Source: Chitinophaga varians
GTDB taxonomy: Bacteria; Bacteroidota; Bacteroidia; Chitinophagales; Chitinophagaceae
NCBI RefSeq assembly: GCF_014529945.1
Contig: NZ_JACVFB010000002.1
Location: forward strand, 1,302,001 to 1,366,000
DNA: 64,000 bases
Reading direction: 5' to 3'
Of the stretch, positions 7,737 to 15,866 are shown one piece after another. The notes beneath the pieces are model-generated. The model did no database searches. It saw nothing but the letters and a program-made list of their open reading frames with translations, and had not been told where the DNA came from. The first letter of the stretch is position 1; the number at the start of each line of letters is the position of its first letter. The translations under genes and the position numbers were made by a program.

Positions 7737-8627
7737 TCAGAATTTGAGGGTGGCAGGGAGATACTTCGCCACGAGATCTTCGTAATAGGGACGAAGTTGA
7801 TTCCAGTCCGGCGGTACCGGATTTTTGGAATACAGGTCATATGGGTTGAAGAGTTTCACCCATTTGAGCATTTCGCGGTCGTGATCATCGAGCAGATAAT
7901 CGTAGGCGCCTTCTCGGTGCCAGGCATAGAAAGAGTGGTAGCGCAGCATGTACAGGCCGGATTCCGGCAGATGGTTTTTCATCATCTGGTACACGTATTC
8001 ATCGTGGCCCCAGGACATGTGCACATTGCGCAGGCCGCAGCCCCGCGTATAAACGCCGGTACCTTCCTGGTACGTGGTGTTTTGATAGTCCGGATTATTA
8101 CGGAAATATTCCGGATAAACGACTTTATCAGAATAGGGAGCGCCTACAGGGAAGGTGTCGCCAACAACGGCCCATTGCGGTTCTCCGAAGAGGCAGAGCA
8201 CTTTGCCCATATCGTGCATGAGGCCCGTGAGCACCATCCAGTCGGGGTGGCCATCATTACGGATGGCTTCCGATGTCTGCAGCAGGTGCTGGAACTGGTC
8301 CAGATCGGTATCCGGATCGGAATCATCTACCAGTTCGTTCAGGAAGTTGAAAGCATCCCAAACCGGCATTTCCCTTTTGTTGAATTGCAGGAAATCGGCT
8401 CTTTTCTGTTGCACAAAATCATAAGTCTGATAGGTATGATTGAGACGATAGAATTCGCGGACGGTATCTCTTTCCGGGGTGTCGTAGTTCCGGTATTCAT
8501 CCACGGATTTGGAGGTGGCGATGCTTTCGGGAGTGGGATACCTTTCTAATACGGCATCTTCCCACTGGTCGAGGCTTGTTAAAGGATTCACTTCTTGTTC
8601 GGTGAAGGAAGGCTTTTTATTATCCAT
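7737..8627 (-). CDS. myo-Inositol oxygenase
   Basis: The protein has 296 residues and matches the MIOX family, di-iron enzymes that open myo-inositol to D-glucuronate. The six metal ligands of the family can be placed: H127 (in NDGHPDW), H138 and D139 (LMHDMGK), H208 (MSWGHDEY), H231 (LRYHSFYAWH) and D264 (NPYDLYSK). Length is close to the animal enzymes. Bacterial homologues are far fewer than the dehydrogenase-based IolG route, and no iol genes occur here. Divergent from a LacI regulator and followed by a symporter, it suggests a glucuronate-forming inositol pathway whose later steps are encoded elsewhere. Confidence 0.93.
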   Translation of the reverse strand: MDNKKPSFTEQEVNPLTSLDQWEDAVLERYPTPESIATSKSVDEYRNYDTPERDTVREFYRLNHTYQTYDFVQQKRADFLQFNKREMPVWDAFNFLNELVDDSDPDTDLDQFQHLLQTSEAIRNDGHPDWMVLTGLMHDMGKVLCLFGEPQWAVVGDTFPVGAPYSDKVVYPEYFRNNPDYQNTTYQEGTGVYTRGCGLRNVHMSWGHDEYVYQMMKNHLPESGLYMLRYHSFYAWHREGAYDYLLDDHDREMLKWVKLFNPYDLYSKNPVPPDWNQLRPYYEDLVAKYLPATLKF

Positions 8628-8701
8628 GGCAAGCTGTTTTATGGCTGACTTAAATTTCGGCTATTTTGACAGGATTATTGGTATGGGCGGGGAGTTTTAT
8701 T

Positions 8702-8719
8702 TACGAAACCGGTTTCGTA
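8702..8719. promoter_or_regulatory. LacI-type operator palindrome
   Basis: TACGAAACCGGTTTCGTA is an 18-base perfect palindrome with a central CG, the classic form of a LacI/GalR-family operator. It lies between the divergent myo-inositol oxygenase gene (start 8627) and the LacI gene (start 8732), only 12 bases before the latter, so it could control both. I infer it is bound by the adjacent LacI protein. Confidence 0.8.
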
Positions 8720-8731
8720 GATTTATTGACC

Positions 8732-9742
8732 ATGAAAAACGTAAACATCAGGGCGCTGGCCCGGGAGTTGAATCTTTCGTTATCGACGGTTTCCAAGGCG
8801 TTGCGGGACAGTTATGAGATCAGTGCCGCCACCAAAGAAAGGGTGCGCGCGTTGGCTGCCGAGTGGAACTATATTCCCAATGCGTACGCCAGCAGCCTGC
8901 GTGGCCGGAGGAGCAGGAATATTGCAGTGGTGCTGCCGGAGGTGGCCGACAGCTTTTTTTCAATCGCTATCAACGGAATAGAGGCAGCGGTGAAGGCCAA
9001 AGGGTACCATGTCATCATCTATCTGACGCATGAGAGTTATGCCGGAGAAGCGGCCATATTAAAAGATTTTCAGAGTGGCCGGGTCGACGGGGTGCTGTTG
9101 TCGGTATCACGGGAAACTACCGATACCGCACATGTGCAGGCGCTGATCGATAAGGATGTGCCGGTCGTATTTTTTGACCGGGTACTGGAAACGCTGTCGG
9201 CGCCTAAGATCGTGACAGATGACGCCGAAAGTGCCTATAAAGCCACCGCCCACCTGGTAGCGCAGGGATGCCGGGAAATAGCTTATCTCGGGATCTCCGA
9301 CAGTCTGTCTATCTGCCGCCAGCGGATGGCCGGCTACGTGCAGGCGTTAGGTGATCATCAGATAACGGTACATCAGCGGAATATACTTACCTGCACCACA
9401 GACGGCGCCCGTAATTTTCAACTGGTGAAAAAGCTGTTGCAGCGCACCCACCGGCCGGATGGCATAGTCGCTTCCGTGGAGAAACTGACCACCACCGTAT
9501 ATCAGGTATGCCGGCAACTGCAACTGCGTATGCCCGCAGACGTTAAGCTGGCCTGCTTTTCCAATCTGGAGATCGCTACCATTCTGGAACCGTCGCTGAC
9601 GACGATCACGCAGCCGGCTTTTGACATGGGCAAAGCCGCCGCGGAGGTGCTGGTGAAAATGCTGGAAAAGAAGCCGCTAACGGCAAAGGATATACGAATC
9701 GTAATTCCTTCGGAGTTGGTGGTGAGGGGATCGAGTAAATGA
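8732..9742 (+). CDS. LacI-family transcriptional regulator
   Basis: With the start at 8732 (MKNVNIRALARELNLSLSTV) the protein has 336 residues: an N-terminal LacI helix-turn-helix with the STVSKALRDSYEISAATKER hinge and then a periplasmic-binding-protein-like effector domain (IAVVLPEVADSFFSIAINGI onward). The longer in-frame start at 8666 would run through the palindromic operator and is rejected. It is divergent from the inositol oxygenase and symporter genes and probably senses inositol or a product. It is a confident family call; the effector is inferred from neighbours. Confidence 0.92.
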   Translation: MKNVNIRALARELNLSLSTVSKALRDSYEISAATKERVRALAAEWNYIPNAYASSLRGRRSRNIAVVLPEVADSFFSIAINGIEAAVKAKGYHVIIYLTHESYAGEAAILKDFQSGRVDGVLLSVSRETTDTAHVQALIDKDVPVVFFDRVLETLSAPKIVTDDAESAYKATAHLVAQGCREIAYLGISDSLSICRQRMAGYVQALGDHQITVHQRNILTCTTDGARNFQLVKKLLQRTHRPDGIVASVEKLTTTVYQVCRQLQLRMPADVKLACFSNLEIATILEPSLTTITQPAFDMGKAAAEVLVKMLEKKPLTAKDIRIVIPSELVVRGSSK

Positions 9743-9834
9743 AAAGGGACTGATTGTTATATTTATATAATTCAGATTGATTATGCAGTGTAAACAAATT
9801 TGCTTATACCTGAAAATGTGCAGCAAGACCATAG

Positions 9835-10227
9835 CTATTGCCTGTGGCTTTCCTTCATTGTTATAAACATAGTGTTTCTCAGCGTGCTTACCATGTTGCG
9901 GTTATAAAAAGTGTCCTCCTTCAGCAGTGGAGAGGTATATAACACTGCTCCTTTTTTTAATTCAATTTCCTTCCTCTTGAGATACTTAAACCATAATTTT
10001 TCATAACGAGTTTCAGGTTTTTTCCTCATTTGAGCCATTTCAACAAATTGTTCTTGCTCAACACTAAATGGTAGAAGCACTCCCTCTGTCAACGCCTCGA
10101 ACCAATACCCATATTTTTCTAACAAATCTATTTCTTCATTTGAGAAAATCACAGGATTACACGCAAGGGTAAATTTGCCCTTTACTCTTATGTATTCATG
10201 GTGTTTCTTTGCTTCGTTGTTCATCAT
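9835..10227 (-). CDS. DUF413 (MaoP-like) protein
   Basis: The protein has 130 residues. The central stretch IFSNEEIDLLEKYGYWFEAL followed by a segment ending EKLWFKYLKRKEIE matches the DUF413 pattern of gammaproteobacterial YifE/MaoP (LLERHGYAFNEL..., ERVWSKYM). In E. coli MaoP acts in organising the Ori macrodomain; whether that role applies in Bacteroidota is unknown. The C-terminal 40 residues have no counterpart I recognise. It lies alone between LacI and an NTF2-like gene, transcribed toward LacI. The start could be either of two adjacent Met codons. Confidence 0.7.
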   Translation of the reverse strand: MMNNEAKKHHEYIRVKGKFTLACNPVIFSNEEIDLLEKYGYWFEALTEGVLLPFSVEQEQFVEMAQMRKKPETRYEKLWFKYLKRKEIELKKGAVLYTSPLLKEDTFYNRNMVSTLRNTMFITMKESHRQ

Positions 10228-10577
10228 AACCCTAATTTGTTTAAGAACTACAGAAGGTAAAATAAAGCGATTGTCTTCGGCTAGACACCTGGTCGTATAT
10301 TAAGATAGTAAATTTTGAGGTGTTTACCCATTTTTGGGTTAAAAATAGAGGCCATCAGCCTGGTTCCCGACATGGTAAATGAATGATGCCGGGCTAAAAT
10401 TGAGCGATACAGGCATGGCGGCCCGCTGAAGTGCTGCGGTTTAACTGCAGCGGATAATCGTTGGGAAACGTTGAGCCGTATCCGTGGCAGGCGGTAGCGT
10501 TGCGCTTTGTGACGATCGTCACAGGACAGATTCCTGCTGTGGCCCGACCTTTGTGTGGAGATAAAAAAATTAAGACG
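10228..10577. other. 350-base divergent intergenic region
   Basis: It holds no convincing coding frame. It contains a perfect TGTGA-type palindrome (10508-10523) and a near-consensus -7 element (GACCTTTG at 10546-10553) serving the gene at 10578. The DUF413 side is AT-rich with no clear promoter. Confidence 0.6.
10508..10523. promoter_or_regulatory. Crp-like palindrome TGTGA-N6-TCACA
   Basis: TGTGACGATCGTCACA is a 16-base perfect palindrome with the half-sites and 6-base spacer of the classic CRP/FNR box. Its centre lies about 45 bases upstream of the transcription start predicted from GACCTTTG (10546-10553), a position that suits class-II-like activation. I infer binding by a Crp/Fnr-family protein; which one is unknown. 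Confidence 0.55.
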
Positions 10578-10904
10578 ATGACACAAGCAGGAAAAACCGT
10601 GCAGCAGTTCCTGACTGCGCTGAACGAAGAAGACATGGCCACAGCCGGTACATTGCTGACGCCCGATTTCAAATTTGTGGGCGTATTAGGCTCCCGTGAT
10701 GGCGCCGACGTATACATGGAAGATATGGGCCGCATGAAAATGAAATACACGATTCATAAGATATTTGAAGACGGAGACGATGTATGCGTGTTATGTGATT
10801 ATATCATGGGCGATAAAACCGTATTTGGATGCAGCTGGTATCAGTTGAAAAACGAAAAAATCAGTTCCCTCCGGGTGGTGTTCGATCCCCGGCCATTGTT
10901 GTAA
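10578..10904 (+). CDS. NTF2-like/SnoaL-fold protein
   Basis: The start at 10578 gives 108 residues beginning MTQAGKTVQQFLTALNEEDM, typical of SnoaL-like/NTF2-like small proteins: an N-terminal helix pair, TLLTPDFKFVGVLGSRDGAD, then strands. The upstream part of the open frame crosses the palindrome and promoter and was dropped. Proteins of this fold bind or convert small ligands; no specific function can be given. It is followed by a strong hairpin terminator and so is probably a single-gene unit. Confidence 0.82.
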   Translation: MTQAGKTVQQFLTALNEEDMATAGTLLTPDFKFVGVLGSRDGADVYMEDMGRMKMKYTIHKIFEDGDDVCVLCDYIMGDKTVFGCSWYQLKNEKISSLRVVFDPRPLL

Positions 10905-10937
10905 AAAATATTAAGCGCAAATCGCGCTTAATATTTT
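10905..10937 (+). terminator. Intrinsic terminator after NTF2-like gene
   Basis: AAAATATTAAGCGC and GCGCTTAATATTTT form a 14-bp perfect stem with a 5-base loop, starting right at the stop codon. A/T-rich flanks make it usable in both directions. Confidence 0.8.
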
Positions 10938-10999
10938 AAAATCAGTCGGTTAGACTTGATGATTACATTTATGTTAAAATTTCCCCAAAAAAAGATCGT

Positions 11000-11014
11000 T
11001 TACCCGTAGGGTAA
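11000..11014. promoter_or_regulatory. TTACCC-GTA-GGGTAA inverted repeat before fecR
   Basis: Two 6-base arms around GTA lie 30 bases upstream of the FecR start at 11044. The site could be part of an ECF-dependent promoter or an operator. No canonical TAnnTTTG is present in the 106-base gap, which is compatible with control by an alternative sigma factor. Confidence 0.4.
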
Positions 11015-11043
11015 GGTTTCCATTCTGGTACTACCTATCAGGC

Positions 11044-12168
11044 ATGGATAAAAACACCTTTCACGAATTAGCCAACCGTTATCTGGACGGTACCGCCACA
11101 GCTGCCGAGCAGGCGCTGGTAGACCGTTATTGCGAGCAGCTGGAAACCTCCGGTGAAACCGGCATGGAACCGGAAACGGAGGCTTTGCTGCAACAGGTCA
11201 TGTACGACCGTATCATGCAGAAAATCCGGGCGCCGCGGAAACGCTCCCACAGATGGACCTATGCCGCTGCCGCCGCGGTGCTGGCGCTGGTAGCCGTGGG
11301 AGGCATATCCCTCTTTCCCCGTAAGCAAATGCCCTCTGTGGCCGTCAGGGAGAAATCCGTTTTTCATAATGATATAAAACCGGGTGGTAATAAAGCCATC
11401 CTGACACTGGCCAACGGATCCACCGTGGTGCTGGATGATGTGTCGACCGATTCACTCGCGCCACAGGGCAACAGCAAAATTACCCGTACCGGCAGCGGCC
11501 AGCTGAGTTATCAGCCATCCGGCGCGCCGCAGGAGGTTGTATATAACACCCTCTCCACACCGGCAGGCGGCCAGTTCCGGCTCACCTTACCCGATGGTAG
11601 CCGTGTTTGGCTGAATGCGGCCTCCTCTATTACGTTCCCTACCGCGTTTACCGGCAAAGACCGCATCGTGGCGCTCAAAGGAGAGGCTTATCTCGAAGTC
11701 AGCCACAATCCGCAACAACCATTTAAAGTAAAAGTCCGTGATATGGAAGTGTCTGTGCTGGGCACACATTTCAATATCAATGCCTACCCCGACGAAACAG
11801 GGGTGCGTACCACCCTGCTGGAAGGATCTGTGCGCGTGAACAATGACGGACAGTCGTATATGCTGAAGCCTGGTCAGCAGGCACAGCTGCAGCCCAACGG
11901 GCAATTTTCCCTTCAAACTGTAGAAACAGAAGATATCACCGCCTGGAAAGACGGACAGTTCAATTTCAACGATGCAGACATCCACACCGTGATGCGCCAG
12001 GTAACGCGCTGGTATGGTGCGGAGGTGGTATATCAGGGCAACGTTACCCACCACTTTATGGGTACCATCCCCCGTGATGTACCGGTGTCGCGGTTGTTGA
12101 AAATGCTGGAGCTGACAGGCCGCGTATCGTTTGTGGTGGAGGGAAACAAGATTATCGTCAAACCTTAA
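11044..12168 (+). CDS. FecR-family anti-sigma factor
   Basis: The protein has 374 residues: a cytoplasmic N-terminal region (1-70), one membrane segment about 71-91 (AAAAAVLALVAVGGISLF), a periplasmic FecR domain about 175-285 (TPAGGQFRLTLPDGSRVWLN, then GTHFNINAYPDETGVRTTLL), and a C-terminal DUF4974-type domain (INDADIHT-like FNFNDADIHTVMRQVTRWYG). Such proteins hold an ECF sigma factor and release it when a TonB-dependent transducer signals substrate. SusC with an STN domain follows 124 bases later, which fits. The expected sigma gene is not directly upstream; one occurs at 18734. Confidence 0.95.
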   Translation: MDKNTFHELANRYLDGTATAAEQALVDRYCEQLETSGETGMEPETEALLQQVMYDRIMQKIRAPRKRSHRWTYAAAAAVLALVAVGGISLFPRKQMPSVAVREKSVFHNDIKPGGNKAILTLANGSTVVLDDVSTDSLAPQGNSKITRTGSGQLSYQPSGAPQEVVYNTLSTPAGGQFRLTLPDGSRVWLNAASSITFPTAFTGKDRIVALKGEAYLEVSHNPQQPFKVKVRDMEVSVLGTHFNINAYPDETGVRTTLLEGSVRVNNDGQSYMLKPGQQAQLQPNGQFSLQTVETEDITAWKDGQFNFNDADIHTVMRQVTRWYGAEVVYQGNVTHHFMGTIPRDVPVSRLLKMLELTGRVSFVVEGNKIIVKP

Positions 12169-12203
12169 AGCAAAAACCAATCAATACATCCGCCCAAAAA
12201 AAT

Positions 12204-12232
12204 GGCCAGAGATATTCGCAGTATCCCTGGCC
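12204..12232. other. Hairpin between fecR and susC
   Basis: GGCCAG/CTGGCC plus an inner GATA/TATC form a stem without a T-run in the 124-base gap. It may lower or separate expression of fecR and susC; this is inference. Confidence 0.45.
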
Positions 12233-12291
12233 GGTGGGCAACATTAAAAAGTCCTGTTTAGAAATTTTATTCATCACCCAAAATCAAATGT

Positions 12292-15200
12292 ATGATTTTA
12301 AGAGCTTGGTTCCAAGCCCAGCGTGGTACCCTGTACCCGCCAGCTAATGAGCACTCCGGCAGTCATCCTGCCCGGAGAAAAATCTGGAAGATTATGAAAC
12401 TGACTGTCATGTTACTGCTGGCTGCTTTTATGCATGTGAGTGCGGGCACTTTTGCCCAGACAGTAACGCTTTCTTTAAAGAAAGCTCCGTTAACCAGGGT
12501 CTTTAGGGAGATGCAACAACAAACAGGATATTCTTTCCTGTATTCCAAAGAGGACCTGCAACAGACGGACAAGGTAAACCTTGACCTGAAAAATGTGCAG
12601 CTATCGGCCGCGCTGAAGCAGTGTTTTGAAGATCAGCCACTCACCTTCACGATCGTGGACAAAGTGGTGATCATCAAACGCGCCCAGCATGCTGTCGCAG
12701 CGCCATTGACCGTTGAAAAAGTAGCAGCGATACCCGTTACCGGTACCATCACCGATAGCTCCGGTACCGCATTGCCGGGCGCCTCTGTGGTGATCAAAGG
12801 AACGACCCGCTCCGCTATTTCCGATGTGGATGGCCGTTTTAATATCGACGCCCAGCCCGGTGATGTATTGGTAATCCGCTATGTAGGCTTCAATACCAAA
12901 GAAGTGACCGTCGGTAAAAATGCCAGCATACACATTAAACTGGAACAGCTCTCCAGCCGCCTGGCAGGTATTTCCGTGGTGAGCACCGGTTACCAGACCA
13001 TCTCCAAAGAACGCGCTACGGGCTCTTATTCCACCATTACCGCCGATGATATGGCCGGTAAAATGCAGACAGGCATACTGGACCGCCTCGAAGGGATGGC
13101 CGCAGGCATGACGTCCTATAAAGGCAAAATGCAGATCCGCGGGGTGACCACCTTAGGCACGCAGACTGCTCCCCTGTACGTAATTGACGGGATGCCCTTT
13201 GAAGGGGACAGTGCGGTGATCAATCCGGCTGATATCGCCACTGTGACAGTGCTGAAAGATGCAACAGCGGCTTCTATCTACGGTGCCCGCGCCGCCAACG
13301 GTGTGATCGTAATGACCACCAAACAAGGCAAACCCGGTGCGATGAGAGTTACTTATAACAACGCCATCAAGTTTACCCCACTGCCCAGCAGAAGCTATAA
13401 TAACCTGATGTCCAGCACTGAACTGGTAGATTTTCAGCGCGACATGTTTAACTATCGCTCCGGCGACTATAGCGCCATCGACCCCCGTAAAGCCATGAAT
13501 GACGTATACCGGTTGCTATACGAACGAAAGGGGAATAAAATTACAGATGAGCAGTTACAGCGCGCGCTGGACGTATATCGTAACAGTGACCGCTATGATC
13601 AGATGACGGACGAATTACTGCGCAAAACGATGGTGACCAACCAGCATACGCTGGGTATTTCCGGTGGCAGCGAAAAATATCGCTATAACCTCTCCGTGAA
13701 CTATCTCGGTACCAATCCGTACGAGAAAGCACAGCAGTCGCAGCGTGTGGGATATAACCTCCGCAATAGCTTCTATTTCACCAAATGGATGCGGATAGAC
13801 GTAGGCGTTCTGGGAAGCAGCATCAAAGAAGATTTTGACAACGGCTTCCTGGGCATGAAAAATTACAATACCGGGAAAGCATCCTACTATATGCTCCGTG
13901 ATCCGAACGGGCAGCCCACACAATGGTATCTGAGCAAGTCCCAATATGAAATAGACCGTCTGAAAGGACTGGGGCTGCAGGACGAAACCTATCGTCCGTT
14001 GGAAGAACTTGGCCGTCAACGTTATACCAGAAAAGGCAACTACCTGAACCTGAATATTGGCGCTAATTTCAAAATCATCAACGGATTGACGCTGGATGTA
14101 CGTTATCAGGCAGAACGCATGGATACCACCATTCAGCAGTTATACCGCAAGAATGCCAATTGGGTAACGACTCAGCTCAATGATGCTACGCCTATCACCT
14201 CCCCAACATCCCTGCTGCCGCTGGGTGGTCAGTTTAATGAAACAAGGACCAGCGTGGCAACGAATATGCTGCGGTTGCAACTGAACTACGATAAGCTGAT
14301 GGGTGATGATCATGAAATCCAGGCATTGGTGGGCGCTGAGCGGCGTCAGGTAAGAAATACTTCCACCAACGTTTATAAATACGGATATGATGAATACAGC
14401 CTCAATTATAAACCGATAGATGAACTGGCCCTGAGTCAGAACCTGAAAAATATGCAGTCGCTTTTCGGTCAGTTCCGACTGGATAACAGAAGCAAAGACA
14501 GAGAAAGAGGCTTCCGTGACCTGGAAGACAGGTTCGTGTCCTTCTACGGTAACGCTTCCTATACTTATAAGCGCAGGCTGACAGCCTCCGGTAGCATCAG
14601 AATAGATCAATCCAACCTGTTCGGAACAGATCCTAAGTACCAATACAAACCCATGTGGTCTGCGGGTTTAATGTATGTAGTGACGGATGGCGAAGATATC
14701 AGCTGGCTCGACCGCCTGGCGGTACGCGCTACCTACGGCATTAATGGCAACATTCCCAAAGACGCAGGCCCTTACATGATCACAAGGGATGATATCCCTA
14801 ACTACCTGACCAATGAATCACAAGCCTATGTGTACAGTCCGCCTAATGCCGGATTGCGCTGGGAAAAAACCAAGGTGGCCAATATCGGCGTCGACTTCAC
14901 TACGCTCGGTGGCAGACTGACCGGCTCTGTTGAATTCTACAATAAAAATACGTCTGATCTGTTGGGCAACATGACCGCAGATCCTACCCTGGGCTGGAGT
15001 TCTTACATTGTCAACTATGGCAACATGTATAACCGTGGTATAGATATCACCCTGACCAGCATGAATGTTAAAACCCGTGATTTCAGCTGGAATACCACCT
15101 TTAACTTCAACTATAACAAAAATGAGTTGACCAAGCTGGATGTCTCTGAAAACTCAGTATACGGATATGTATACGCAGCACAGCGCAGGAAAGGAATTCC

Positions 15201-15855
15201 GCTGGACGGATTATACAGCATCCGTTATGCTGGGCTGGACGCCACCGGAAGACCACAGGCTTATACCAAAGACGGAAAGATCGTGAAGTCCACGCAGAAC
15301 TTAACCGTTGAGGACCTGGTGTACAGCGGAACAACCATACCACCTTATTCCGCTTCTTTGCAGAATACCCTGCACTATAAGAATTTTGATCTCTTCTTTA
15401 TGTTCATCTACTACGGTGGTAGTGTAATGCGTGACGCGGTAGCGCCATACCTGACGAAGTTTCCTGAGCTGAACTACACCACCAATATAGATCGTCTGGC
15501 ACTGAACTACTGGAAAAAACCAGGTGATGAACAGAATCCGGACCTCGCACCTGCTTATTTCAGCGGAGCTTCCACTACTACCACGGTACTGTGGGAAGGC
15601 GCTGACAAACATATCAGCAAAGCATCCTATATCAAACTGCGTGACGTAACTCTGAGTTATAACCTCCCGTCAGCGCTGCTGAAAAAAGCTTACATACAAA
15701 GTGCGCGCGTGAGCTTCCAGGTACAGAATGCATGGCGCTGGTCTGCCAACAAACAAAACCTGGACCCGGAAGTGTGGAACGGAACGATTATCAATGCCAC
15801 CAGAGGATTGTTGGTGCCTCCAAGCTATACAATTGGTGTAAATGTTAATTTCTAA
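12292..15855 (+). CDS. SusC/RagA-family TonB-linked outer membrane protein with STN domain
   Basis: The protein has 1187 residues. A late signal peptide runs about residues 33-56 (MKLTVMLLLAAFMHVSAGTF), a signalling STN domain about 60-128, a carboxypeptidase-like beta-sandwich about 150-218 (VTGTITDSSGTALPGASVVI), then the plug (STGYQTISKERATGSY is the usual SusC plug start) and the 22-stranded barrel. It should import an oligomeric nutrient with the SusD lipoprotein 11 bases downstream and signal through FecR. The substrate is unknown; no glycoside hydrolase or peptidase lies in the locus. The start at 12292 is used because such SusC proteins often have long basic N-termini; 12394 is possible. 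Confidence 0.95.
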   Translation: MILRAWFQAQRGTLYPPANEHSGSHPARRKIWKIMKLTVMLLLAAFMHVSAGTFAQTVTLSLKKAPLTRVFREMQQQTGYSFLYSKEDLQQTDKVNLDLKNVQLSAALKQCFEDQPLTFTIVDKVVIIKRAQHAVAAPLTVEKVAAIPVTGTITDSSGTALPGASVVIKGTTRSAISDVDGRFNIDAQPGDVLVIRYVGFNTKEVTVGKNASIHIKLEQLSSRLAGISVVSTGYQTISKERATGSYSTITADDMAGKMQTGILDRLEGMAAGMTSYKGKMQIRGVTTLGTQTAPLYVIDGMPFEGDSAVINPADIATVTVLKDATAASIYGARAANGVIVMTTKQGKPGAMRVTYNNAIKFTPLPSRSYNNLMSSTELVDFQRDMFNYRSGDYSAIDPRKAMNDVYRLLYERKGNKITDEQLQRALDVYRNSDRYDQMTDELLRKTMVTNQHTLGISGGSEKYRYNLSVNYLGTNPYEKAQQSQRVGYNLRNSFYFTKWMRIDVGVLGSSIKEDFDNGFLGMKNYNTGKASYYMLRDPNGQPTQWYLSKSQYEIDRLKGLGLQDETYRPLEELGRQRYTRKGNYLNLNIGANFKIINGLTLDVRYQAERMDTTIQQLYRKNANWVTTQLNDATPITSPTSLLPLGGQFNETRTSVATNMLRLQLNYDKLMGDDHEIQALVGAERRQVRNTSTNVYKYGYDEYSLNYKPIDELALSQNLKNMQSLFGQFRLDNRSKDRERGFRDLEDRFVSFYGNASYTYKRRLTASGSIRIDQSNLFGTDPKYQYKPMWSAGLMYVVTDGEDISWLDRLAVRATYGINGNIPKDAGPYMITRDDIPNYLTNESQAYVYSPPNAGLRWEKTKVANIGVDFTTLGGRLTGSVEFYNKNTSDLLGNMTADPTLGWSSYIVNYGNMYNRGIDITLTSMNVKTRDFSWNTTFNFNYNKNELTKLDVSENSVYGYVYAAQRRKGIPLDGLYSIRYAGLDATGRPQAYTKDGKIVKSTQNLTVEDLVYSGTTIPPYSASLQNTLHYKNFDLFFMFIYYGGSVMRDAVAPYLTKFPELNYTTNIDRLALNYWKKPGDEQNPDLAPAYFSGASTTTTVLWEGADKHISKASYIKLRDVTLSYNLPSALLKKAYIQSARVSFQVQNAWRWSANKQNLDPEVWNGTIINATRGLLVPPSYTIGVNVNF

Positions 15856-15866
15856 ACGGAACAAAC

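Noticed and set aside
8666-8731. Longer start of the LacI gene
   Set aside because: It would translate the palindromic operator; the helix-turn-helix begins at 8732.
12288-12347. Short frame MYDFKSLVPSPAWYPVPAS before susC
   Set aside because: Could be a leader peptide, but it overlaps the susC start and there is no supporting signal.
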